A DNA stretch of 64,000 bases from Adenophora triphylla var. japonica (lineage: Eukaryota; Streptophyta; Magnoliopsida; Asterales; Campanulaceae): NCBI GenBank assembly GCA_022495995.1, contig JAFEMH010000165.1:434001-498000 (forward strand), given 5' to 3'. Numbering within the stretch: the stretch's first letter is position 1; the number at the start of each line of letters is the position of its first letter. The notes under the pieces are model-generated. The model ran no database searches. It saw only the letters and a program-made list of their open reading frames with translations, and was not told the origin of the DNA. This document shows positions 11,499 through 21,044 of the stretch, piece after piece. The position numbers were made by a program, and so were the translations under genes.

Positions 11499-11838
11499 TA
11501 AATAAAGTGATATCATTTTTACCTAATAAATGTGATAGGTTATATATGTTATTATGTGTTATTGTATGATGAATTATAACATGTTTAATTACTTCTTTAA
11601 ATATAATCTTGATTAGAAATATAACACCACAATCATTTCTTCGGGGATTATAAATAAAGTGGTATCACTTAACCGTGATAGGTTATATGATATTATATGG
11701 TCCAATATGACATTTGCTACTTGTCATGCCTCAGTGTACAAAATTTGCTCAATTAACAACACAATTCAATAATTTATCATAGCATATGCGTATCATTAAC
11801 ATCGTGTTGCAAATCATCGAAGAACACTTTCATTTTGA
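11499..11838. other. AT-rich DNA downstream of the PMD gene
   Basis: No gene seen. Two related short blocks (ATAAATAAAGTG..TATCA at 11499-11560 and 11650-11690) suggest a small local duplication. Confidence 0.5.
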
Positions 11839-12019
11839 AATGTCGTATGGATATACACGAGAATAGGGCCTCATATCGTGTGTGTTATTACGACATTAAT
11901 GACAGAGTCAATGTACATTTCGTATAATATCACACGACTTGATTTTTTTCGAAATTGGTCTATGTCGTGTATTATTACACGACATAAAGCCTTCATGTCG
12001 TCCTTTCGCACACGACACG
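11839..12019. repeat. Hairpin array 3 at the right end of the Mutator element
   Basis: Five hairpins with the same 10-nt arm, 6-nt loop plan but a different stem. The clearest is TATGTCGTGT-ATTATT-ACACGACATA at 11961-11986, a perfect 10-bp stem. Others start near 11839, 11872, 11923 and 11994 and are less perfect. Confidence 0.82.
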
Positions 12020-12073
12020 CGAGGGGTAGTTTTGCCATTATTGATGCCTTGTATGTAGTATGCCTTGTATATA

Positions 12074-12357
12074 CTCCCTCCGTCCCATTAGTATTAGCAC
12101 AAACACTGTTTGCGCGGAAATTAAGAAATATGATATTTTAATAAAATGTTGTGAGTGTAAAAGAATGAGTGGAGAGAGAATGAGTGGAGGGTGTAATAAA
12201 TTATAATGGTGTTGTGAGTATTAAAATAATGTAGGAGAGAGAATGAGTGGGGTTGGGTGAATATTTTATTAATATAAAGTTTCCTTTTTGGGAGTGTGCG
12301 GATATTAGCGGGACGCCCAAAAAGGAAAGTGTGCTAATATTAGCGGGACGGAGGGAG
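12074..12357. mobile_element. Stowaway (Tc1/mariner) MITE
   Basis: Inverted ends CTCCCTCCGTCCC, TA duplication at 12072-12073 and 12358-12359, 284 bp, no ORF. Nested in the right end of the Mutator-like element. Confidence 0.93.
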
Positions 12358-12993
12358 TAGAATTTACCCTCCACAAATATAGTGCAATACTTTCTTTTTG
12401 CAATTTAGTCCCTCTACTTTTTAAAATTAAAAGTATAAGCATATTATAAGAATAAAATTCATTTTTCCTCCATCTCAAAATGAATATCCAAAATATATAA
12501 ATAAGTACAAAAATGCTCCTATTGAATTTCGTAATGCTTTAATAATAGAGCATTTATGTGGATTTGTGAATAGTTTTATTTATATAATTTTAAATTTAGT
12601 TGTCTTATTATTTATTATTATGTGTAATTTTTCTTTTGTATGCTTTTTTATTTCAATAGTTTTGTTTTATGTAAGCAAAAAACTTGTAAAAAACGCGTTT
12701 TTTTTAAGCTTAACAAAAAACGTGTTTTTCACGCGTCGCGCTCGTCCCCTTTCTCTCTTCTAACCGGCAGGACTCTCTCTCTCTACTCTCTCTCTAAACG
12801 CAAACAGAGTTCCTCACCATTGCCGGCTCCCTCAATCGTCTTCTTTACTAGATCGACCACCCAATTCGAAAATAACACAAACCAACCACCCAACTAGAAG
12901 CCCAAATTATATTTACAAAATCATTCAAAATCATACCAGAAACCATATGCCCAGAAGCAAAACAGGTTCGTCGAAAAATAGAACGGAGAATAC

Positions 12994-13120
12994 CTGAACG
13001 TCAAATTCGATGAAATCGACGGCGTAATTAGCGGCAGCGTTGAAAGAAAGGATGGAATTTTCTTTAATGGCCTTCATTCTCCGATCCGATGACTCGCAAC
13101 ATATTCATCCCGTGCCCTCT
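12994..13120 (-). pseudogene. GDPD exon fragment, copy A (frameshifted)
   Basis: The minus strand encodes part of a glycerophosphodiester phosphodiesterase: KENSILSFNAAANYAVDFIE followed by FDVQ, matching the family's conserved N-terminal active-site region. The exon still ends in a legitimate donor (CAG|GTATTC at 12993/12994). One extra base near 13094 (ACTCGC against ACTGC in copy B) shifts the frame between the RGHGMNML part and the rest. GDPD enzymes hydrolyse glycerophosphodiesters to glycerol-3-phosphate. Only this exon is present, so it is a captured gene fragment. Confidence 0.8.
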
Positions 13121-13250
13121 GTTTTCCTTTTGTCTGTATTTGTTCAATTTTTTAATAGAAATTGAGTGCCATTTTGATGAAGCTCTTGAATTTTGGATTC
13201 ATGTTTTAGTAACATTTTTTTGGATTCATGTTTTAGTAACATTTTTTTTA

Positions 13251-13800
13251 ATAGAAATTGAGTGCCAGTGGACATATGATCAAGTGCCAGTCGGTGTATA
13301 ATAGAGTGCCAGTTAGTGTTTAATAAAGTGCCAATTCCAGATGTCAGTGCATGTGTTTTGGAGTGCCAGTGCATGTGTTTTGGAGTGCCAGTGCATGTGT
13401 TTATGAGTGCCAGTGCTTGTGTTTTTGAGAGCCAGCAAAAATGATTACCATTATTTTTGAGTGTCTGTATGTGTTTTTGAGTGCCAGTGTACGTGATTTT
13501 GAATGCCAGTCCATATTTTTTTGAATGCCAGTGCTTGTGTTTTTGAGAGCCAGCAAAAATATTAGTGTAACAAAGTGCCAGTGTTAGTGTAACAGAGTTC
13601 CAGTGTGAAGAGTGCCAGTTCATGTATATAAAAGTGCCCGTATAAAAGTGTCAGTGCCAGTTTAACAAAGTGCCAGTTTACACTGGCACTTTGTTAAATT
13701 GGTACCGGCACTTTTTTCATTGGCATTTTGTGACACATGCACTGGCACTTTATCACACTGGCAGTTTATTAAACAGGCACTGGCATAAACGGGGAAACCC
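13251..13800. repeat. GTGCCAGTG minisatellite with a terminal inverted block
   Basis: About 20 degenerate copies of a unit near 20-25 bp built on GAGTGCCAGTG-CATGTGTTT. Near 13665-13700 the orientation flips (AAAGTGCCAGTTTACACTGGCACTTT is palindromic; quoted as AAAGTGCCAGTTT and its complement). The rest reads CACTGGCAC. Histidine/tryptophan-rich minus frames here are shadows. Confidence 0.85.
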
Positions 13801-14297
13801 AAAACACGTTTTTCCTAAGTGACAGAAAAAACGCGTTTTTCATAAGACCAACTCTTTATGTAATATATGAATAATGAATTTGATGTTTATCTTTTATTTA
13901 AATTTTAAATTTAACATTTATTACTTTTGTTATATTTAATAATATAATATTTTTAAATTATTAAATAGTTTATTTGAAATTTTAATACCTCAATTAAAAG
14001 AGAGGGATCCATATGTTAAAATAGTAAACTTTGAACATTGTTTGAGAAATAATAAAAGTAGTGTAAGGATGAGATGGAGGAGAATATAATATGAATATTC
14101 TTTTTAGTGCAAAATTTGATGCAATGGGTTGGAGAGTAAATAAATTTTGGAACCAAATTTCACTATTACATTGAAGATGCCCTAAGGGGGTTAAGCGTAT
14201 TTTAGTATTTGAGTGACGAAAAGTAGTTATGGATTTCATGTTTTCACTGATAATGAGAGAGGGTTAATGAAACTGAGGGAGATGGTCGTGGATAGAT

Positions 14298-14397
<100 letters not shown>

Positions 14398-14413
14398 AGA
14401 TACGATTGAAATT

Positions 14414-15204
14414 GGGTAAATTCCCCTAGGGTCCTCCTTGCTCAAATTATATTCCTCTTAAAGAATTTTTTTTTTGTAAATCTCAAATACACCCCTCCGC
14501 CTAGCTTGGGCGACCGCCCATCAACATAGGGCGATCGCCCAACTCAAAAAAATGTCCCCCTTCGCCTAGTATGTTATAAGACTTTTTAATAAGTCTTATA
14601 ACATATATAAGACTTAAAAAGTCTTATAAGTTACTCTTATATTTAATAAGTCTTATAACATATATAAGACGCACCAACTCAAAAACTGAAAATTATTAAT
14701 AAGTCTTATAAGTAACTTATAAGACTTTAAAAAATCTTGTAAGTTAAAAAGAGTCTTATAAGACTTTTTGTATAAGTCTTTTAAAAAAGTCTTATAAGTT
14801 ACTTATAAGACTTTTTTAAAAGTCTTATAAGTAACTTATAAGACTTTTTAAGTCTTATATATGTTATAAGACTTATTAAATATAAGACTTTTTAAAAAGT
14901 CTTATAAATTACTAGGCGAGTCTTATAAGACTTTTTGTACAAGTCTTTTAAAAAAGTCTTATATATGTTATAAGACTTATTAAATATAAGACTTTTTAAA
15001 AAGTCTTATAAGTTACTTATAAGACTTTTTAAAAAGTCTTATAAGTTACTAGGCGGAGGGAGGTCATTATTTTGAGTTGGGCGATCGCCCTATGTTGTTG
15101 GGCGGTCGCCCAAACTAGGCGGAGGGGTGTCTGGGGAAATAACTAAATGTTGTTTCTTAAATTGGGTTTAAATCTCGCCCAAGGTGCCCTAGAGGAAATG
15201 GGCC
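14414..15204. mobile_element. Mutator-type MITE with long inverted repeats (copy A)
   Basis: The 9-bp duplication ATTGAAATT at 14405-14413 and 15205-15213 bounds an element with ends GGGTAAATTCCCCTAGGG and GGCCCATTTCCTCTAGGG. The inverted arms run over 150 bp and include CACCCCTCCGCCTAG, GGGCGACCGCCC and the palindrome GGGCGATCGCCC. The core is made of AAGTCTTATAAGTTAC and its complement, repeated head to head. No ORF. The whole element can fold back on itself. Confidence 0.88.
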
Positions 15205-15213
15205 ATTGAAATT

Positions 15214-15929
15214 TGAAAATACTTTATCCTCTTTAGGAGTTGGAATTTTTTAGGGCTTTAGGGAAATAATTCTACATTTGACTTAGTTGTTTATCTAATA
15301 CAATATTAATGGGGTTAAATTTTGTGAGAACAGAGACAATAAAATAAGAAGTAATCGAGAACACAAATTTCACACACACAAACACAAAAATTTACGTGAT
15401 TCACCAACTTTAATACATACACGGATATAGAAAGAAAATATTATTATAAGATAACTACACCCTCACCCCACCCTCTCAGAAACACAACACACACACAAAC
15501 ATTTTCTCTCTCTAAATTTCTCTCTCTACTCAATCTCTCTCTGGTCACCCCTCCCGAATTTCGGCAAACTCCGGCGAACTCCGCACCACTGCCACGAATC
15601 ACGCACAAAACACACAATCTCACACACACTCCCCTCCTCTCTCTCTCTCTACTTTCTCCCTTTATCTCTCTCGCTTAACAACATCATCGTAATATTAACC
15701 GTTCGCCGGTCACCAGAGATCTCTCCGAATCAAGAAACGTCAGCTTCTCATATTTCGGCCCAAAATCGACGAACTCGTCTTCCTGTTCTCTCTCATCTCC
15801 GGCAAGACCAAAATCCCCTCCTACATCAGCGTTTGGCCACCACAGCACCGATCACCATCTTTTTCGGCTAAGGTTTCTTCCGGCCGACCCACAACCCTGA
15901 TCTGACTCTAGTCCTTGCAAGATCTATGC
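15214..15929. other. CT-rich, leader-like DNA with no clear ORF
   Basis: Starts with AT-rich DNA, then a segment ending in TTTACGTGATTCACCAAC (a motif often seen in copia LTR ends), then CT microsatellites (15500-15660). A more complex GC-richer stretch (15690-15925) looks like the 5' untranslated or first-exon region of a host gene but has no usable frame. A hAT is inserted right after it. The flank resumes beyond the hAT at 38181 in copy B. Confidence 0.5.
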
Positions 15930-16134
15930 TAGGGGTGAGCAAGGCTTTTTTTTTAAATCGAACCGGACCAAAGAATCGGACTGGACCAATGAAAATTGGA
16001 CCGAACCAATTTTTTGGTTTGGTCTTGGTCCAGAATTTTTGAAGAACCGAATAATTGGTCTGGTCTCGATTTTGGGTTTTAAAATTCGGTTCTGGAAGAT
16101 CGGACCAATATATATACATAAATATTATATATAT

Positions 16135-16342
16135 TATAATATATAATAAGAGTGGGAGAAGGGTTGTGAGAGGAAAGAAGTGAGTGGATATGACAAGTGG
16201 GACCCGTAATTTAAATGTGTGAGAGAGAAAAGTTAGTGGGTATAATAGAATATTAATAAATCTTTTCCATTTTAGAAAAGGTAAAGCTTGTAACGGGACG
16301 CCCTTTTGGGTAATTGGTGAAGCTTAAGCTGAGACGGAGGGA

Positions 16343-16343
<1 letters not shown>
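16135..16343. mobile_element. Stowaway MITE remnant
   Basis: The right end is clear (GACGGAGGGAG followed by TA). The left end is lost in an AT-rich stretch. Internal text (GGGACGCCCTTTTGGG, GTGAGAGAGAAAAG) is typical of this MITE family. Also present in copy B, ending at 29356. Confidence 0.7.
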
Positions 16344-16410
<67 letters not shown>

Positions 16411-16412
<2 letters not shown>

Positions 16413-16716
16413 TCACGCTCCAATGAGAACAGTTTAAAATGAGAACCGTGAGAACCACTTGTATACACTTGTATACAGTAGATATTTAGCTACTGTATAC
16501 ATATACAATAGACTGTATACATATACAGTAGATACTTAGCTACTGTATACAAGTATATACGTGTGGTTATACACTTGTATACAGTAGATACTTAACTACT
16601 GTATACATGTACAGTAGACTGTATATGTATACAGTAGCTAAGTATCTACTGTAAACAAGTGTATACAAGTGTTTCTCACGATTCTCATTTTGTTATGGTT
16701 CTCAATTGAGCACCTA

Positions 16717-16719
<3 letters not shown>
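16411..16719. mobile_element. MITE with GTATACAGTAG palindromes, in a TA tract
   Basis: Left end GGTCACGCTCCAATGAGAAC and right end (minus strand) GGTAGGTGCTCAATTGAGAAC (21 nt; core GCTCAATTGAGAAC) continue as related arms of about 55 bp. The core repeats CTACTGTATAC and its complement. Both sides are TA tracts, so the insertion was into a TA microsatellite. Superfamily unclear (TA target suggests Tc1/mariner). Confidence 0.65.
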
Positions 16720-16795
<76 letters not shown>

Positions 16796-16796
16796 T
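16719..16796. repeat. (TA)n tract at the duplication/CACTA junction
   Basis: Uninterrupted TA tract that forms the right border of copy A and the left border of the CACTA-derived DNA. Candidate recombination point. Confidence 0.9.
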
Positions 16797-17210
16797 CCCT
16801 CCTCCCTGCTTCTTCTCACTGTAACTCATGCTGCAACCTCAAATAATACCTCTGTCCATCATTTCTTCCAACCCCCTAAAAATAATAAAATTATTTCACA
16901 TCTATATCACTATATAACCAACCATCTTTCCCCCAAATTTCAACTACAAGTCAACTCTTGGTCAAAATTTCTTCCACAATTCCACAATTACCTAAAAATA
17001 ATAAGTTTATTGACACGAAAGTTAAACTTTGTTATGTTTGTATTTGATAATGGATTACGTGAAATACATACCACTCATGTTTTTGGATTATATCTTTAAT
17101 GTATATGAACCTTGTTTTCGGTCACTTGGCATACTTCTTGTTCACTATTTTTACCTTAAAAGGCATGGTTATGTTTTTTTTTTTTGCTAATTGGTATAGG
17201 AGTCACAAAA

Positions 17211-20200
17211 TGAGTTTGGATCGTCACTGGATGTATAAACGCATTGAGGATGGGTTTTTATCACCCGCTTTTGTTGATGGAGGTGAAAAGTTTGTTGAAT
17301 ACGCTGCTAGTCAACAAGGATGGAAGGATGGGGCCAAAATTAAGTGTCCATGCAATTTAGTCAAGTGTCGAAATCGAAGATTTCTTGATGTGGAAACGGT
17401 TAAGTTCCACTTGGTTAGATATGGGTTTGTAGCAAATTACTATACTTGGACATTCCAAGGGGAGATGAATCACATGCCTAACGAAAACCGCAATATTGAG
17501 TTTGGGGGGTGTTCATCGCACGGTGGTGAGGATAGATCAAACCCTTACACCACTATGGTTTTTGATGAAGCTGGCCCAGAATTTAATGCAGATGAAGACA
17601 TTGAGGAGCCCCCAAATCCCGAGGCTAAATTTTTTTATGATATGTTGGAAGCTTCTAAAAAACAATTGTGGCCTGGATGCGAAAACCATTCCGAACTATC
17701 TCTTGTGGCTCGATTGATGAGTTTGAAGTCTGAAAATCGATTGTCTGAAAAATGCTTTGATCAAATAACTGAACTGATGAAAGAGGTTGTTCCTAAACCT
17801 AACTCAGTCCCCGATAACTTTTATGCAAGTAAGAAGTTAATGCGGGGATTAGGGTTACCGGTTGAGAAGATTGATTGTTGTGAGGAAGGGTGCATGATCT
17901 ATTGGGGTGAAGATTCACATTTGATCACTTGTAAATTTTGTGACCGTCCTCGGTTTAAAAAAGCTCATCAAGGGGGAATGAAGCGTCAAAAGACCAATAT
18001 AGCAAATAAGCAAATGTATTACTTCCCATTGACTCCTCGCTTACAAAGATTATATGCATCCAATGCTACAGCAAAAATGATGAGGTGGCATGCTGAGCAC
18101 ATATCTGATGAAGGTGTTATGCACCACCCCTCAGATTCACCAGCTTGGAAGCATTTTAGCCAAACTCATCCAGAGTTTGCTATTGAAACTAGAAATGTGA
18201 GATTGGGGTTGTGCACCGATGGGTTTCAGCCATTTGGTCAATCAGGGAAACAATTTTCGTCGTGGCCAGTTATAATAACACCGTACAATTTGCCTCCTGG
18301 GGTGTGTATGAAAGATGAATATATGTTCTTGACGGTGCTAGTTCCAGGGCCAAAAAACCCGAAGAACAGGTTGGACGTCTACCTGCAGCCCCTTATCGCA
18401 GAGTTGAAGCAATTGTGGGAAGTGGGTGTTCAATCCTACGACATTTCTAGGAAGCAAAATTTTCAAATGCGTGCTGCCTTAATGTGGACAATAAGCGACT
18501 TCCCCGCTTATTCAATGTTGTCGGGGTGGAGCACATCTGGAAGGTTAGCTTGCCCGCACTGCATGGACGAAACAGATGCGTTCACATTAAAGTGTAGTAA
18601 GAAACAATCTTGGTTTGACAACCATCAAAAGTTCCTTCCACAAGAACATGTATATAGGAGAAATAAGGTGAACTTTATGAAAAACAAAACAGTTACAAGA
18701 GTTCCCCCTCCGACACGCGAAGGAACTGATATTCTTAGCGAGTTGGAAAATTTGGGTTTGAAAAAGGTGACAGAACTAGATGCAAATAATGTTAACAAAT
18801 CGTTTTCAAAAACATGTGGTTGGAAAAAAAGAAGCATCTTTTGGGATTTGCCATATTGGAGCTCTAACTTGATTCGACACAACTTAGATGTTATGCATAT
18901 AGAGAAAAATGTCTTTGAGAATGTTTTTAACACAGTCATGAATGTGCCAAAAAAGACAAAGGACACACCTAAATCTAGGGAGGAGCTAAATGATTATTGT
19001 CGTCGACCCGAGTTGAATCCTGATATAGCAACTGGAAAGTACCCCAAAGCTTGTTACACGTTTGCTAAGAAGTCTAAGGCTTGTTTGTGTGATTGGGTGA
19101 ATGGACTAAAATTCCCAGATGGATATGCGTAGAACTTGGGTCGATGTATTGATATGAAAAAACTGAAGTTGTTTGGTATGAAAAGTCATGATTGTCACGT
19201 GTTTATGCAGAGGTTGATACCAATTGCCTTTCGTGAGCTTCTACCACAACCTGTTTGGAAGGCACTTACGGAATTGAGTTTATTTTTTAAAGACTTAACT
19301 TCGACAGTGATTGGGGACGAAGATATGAGACGACTCGAAAAAGACATAGTTGTTATCCTATGCAAACTTGAACGTATATTTCCTCCAAGTTTTTTCGACT
19401 CAATGGAGCATTTACCGGTTCACTTGCCGTATGAAGCAAGAATTGTTGTCTTGTGCAGTATAGATGGATGTATCCATTTGAGAGGTACTTCTCTGTCTGT
19501 TTTTTTATATATCTACCTTTAAAAATAGTTGCTTACACTTCTATAAAATCACTTATAGATACCTTCGCAAGTTAAAGCTTAATGTGAAAAACAATGCAAG
19601 AGTTGAGGGTTCCATTGCCAATGCATATTTGATGGAAGAGGCATCAATGTTTTGTTCATATTATTTTGAGGATCATGTTAGAATGAAAAATAGAAATGTA
19701 CCTCGTAATGATGATGAATGCGCTTATGAAGATGAACCAGAAGGTGTAATTTCAATATTCAAACATTCTGGTCGAGTCATTGGGAAAGAGAAAATGAGAT
19801 TTCTCACTGATAAGGAGTACAAAGCAGCACGAGCCTACGTTTTATTGAACTGTGAAGAGGTTTCTCAATACACTAAGTACGTACGTACTTACTTTTATCA
19901 ATTTATCCTCTAAGTCTATATCTTTAATAGTCATCTAAAACTCTTGTACTTATACTTTGTCAAAGGAAATATACCGAGCATGTCAAGGGAAGCGAACCAA
20001 CAATTACGGATTCTCGACTTAGTGTGAAATTGGAAAATGAATTTCCAGACTGGTTTAAGCAATACGTAATATTTTTCGACATTTCAAGTTTTTTCATATT
20101 TCATTTTACTCATTTTTTTGCCATAAGTTTGAAAAACCTACTCTTCATTTGTGTAGGCAAGTGATCCTACCAATAACGTTACAGACGAGTGGATCAAGGA

Positions 20201-20912
20201 ACTTGCTAAAGGCCCGTTCAAAAGTGTTAAAGCCTATTCTGGTTATTTAGTGAATGGATATAGGTTCCACACTATTCAACATGGTTCCAATAGAGCTACG
20301 ATGAACAGTGGCGTTTGTGTTAAAGGTGAAAGCTACGATGATTACGAGAGTGATTACTATGGCCGTCTATTAGAAGTTATTCGTCTTGATTATCCAGGAT
20401 TTTCGCGTAAGCAAGTTGTTTTGTTCAAATGTGAGTGGTTTGATCCTACATCTATGGGTACAAAGGTTGATCCTCACTATAAGCTTGTAGACATCAACCA
20501 TAAACGTAGACTTAATCGGTACGAACCTTTTATACTAGCTACACAAGCTACACAAGTTTATTATTGTAATTATCCAAGTTTGAAACGTGACAAGGTGGAC
20601 TGGTGGGCTGTTTGTAAGATTAAAGCAAGGCCAATTGTTCAACCTATTGAGGAGTCCTCATCTTTTCAAGAGGAAGCCATTGATACGAATGATTATGTGA
20701 TTGTCGATGATGATCAAGTCCGTTTAGATAATGATAACAATGAATTTGTAGAGCTTGAAGATGAGGAGGATAGTGTGGATGAGGATGAATTAAATATTCA
20801 CCATAATATACGTGAAACTAGTGAGGAGGAAGAGTATGACACTAATGAGGAAACAGATGATGAAAGTGAAGACGTTGATTTAGGGGACACTGAAAATGAT
20901 AGTTCAGGTTAA
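17211..20912 (+). pseudogene. CACTA TNPD-type transposase (nonsense and frameshift)
   Basis: Exons about 17211-19484, 19559-19876, 19966-20065 and 20157-20912. Start chosen at MSLDRHWMYKR, which opens the transposase-associated domain (Cys/His cluster CPCNLVKCRN). The Transposase_21 core follows (SDSPAWKHF, LGLCTDGFQPFG, HNLDVMHIEKNVFENV). DUF4218-like (MKSHDCHVFMQRLIPIAFRE) and DUF4216-like (VFKCEW-type VLFKCEWFDP) parts follow, then an acidic tail. A TAG at 19130-19132 interrupts the conserved FPDGYA..L segment, and a frameshift near 19450 precedes the last bases of exon 1. The product would bind and cut CACTA ends. Confidence 0.9.
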
Positions 20913-21044
20913 TATAGTTATTTTCATTCTCTCTTTGCTACATTTTTATGCTTAAATATTATCTTCCTGGTTGTTGTGTATATTTGTTCATTTTTTAAGC
21001 TCCTGATAGATTGAATTGCTATATGACATTTTTTTAACATTCAG

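Larger units (their letters stand above)
9316..12369 (+). mobile_element. Mutator-like element carrying a plant mobile domain gene
   Basis: Inverted ends are GGGTCATACTATATACAAGG (left) and GGGTAAATTCTATATACAAGG with the Stowaway removed (right, minus strand; quoted as pieces GGGTAAATTC and TATATACAAGG). The element is flanked by TCCACAAA at 9308-9315 and 12370-12377, an 8-bp target duplication in the Mutator range. It holds no transposase but a spliced PMD gene (9538-11498) and three hairpin arrays. A Stowaway is nested in the right end. PMD genes are known to travel in Mutator-like and gypsy elements, which fits. Confidence 0.75.
15930..16796. mobile_element. hAT left end, copy A (right end missing)
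   Basis: Starts TAGGGGTGAGCAAGG after ATCTATGC at 15922-15929, the counterpart of the 8-bp target duplication ATCTACGC in copy B. GGACCGG/GGTCTGG subterminal motifs follow. The hAT is cut at the TA tract 16719-16796, where the CACTA part begins. Confidence 0.85.

Noticed and set aside
13144..13623. Minus ORF rich in His and Trp (and its twin at 25856-26380)
   Set aside because: Read-through of the GTGCCAGTG minisatellite.
15444..15629. Small minus ORF (and twin at 28408-28593)
   Set aside because: Falls in CT-rich leader-like DNA; low complexity and no domain.
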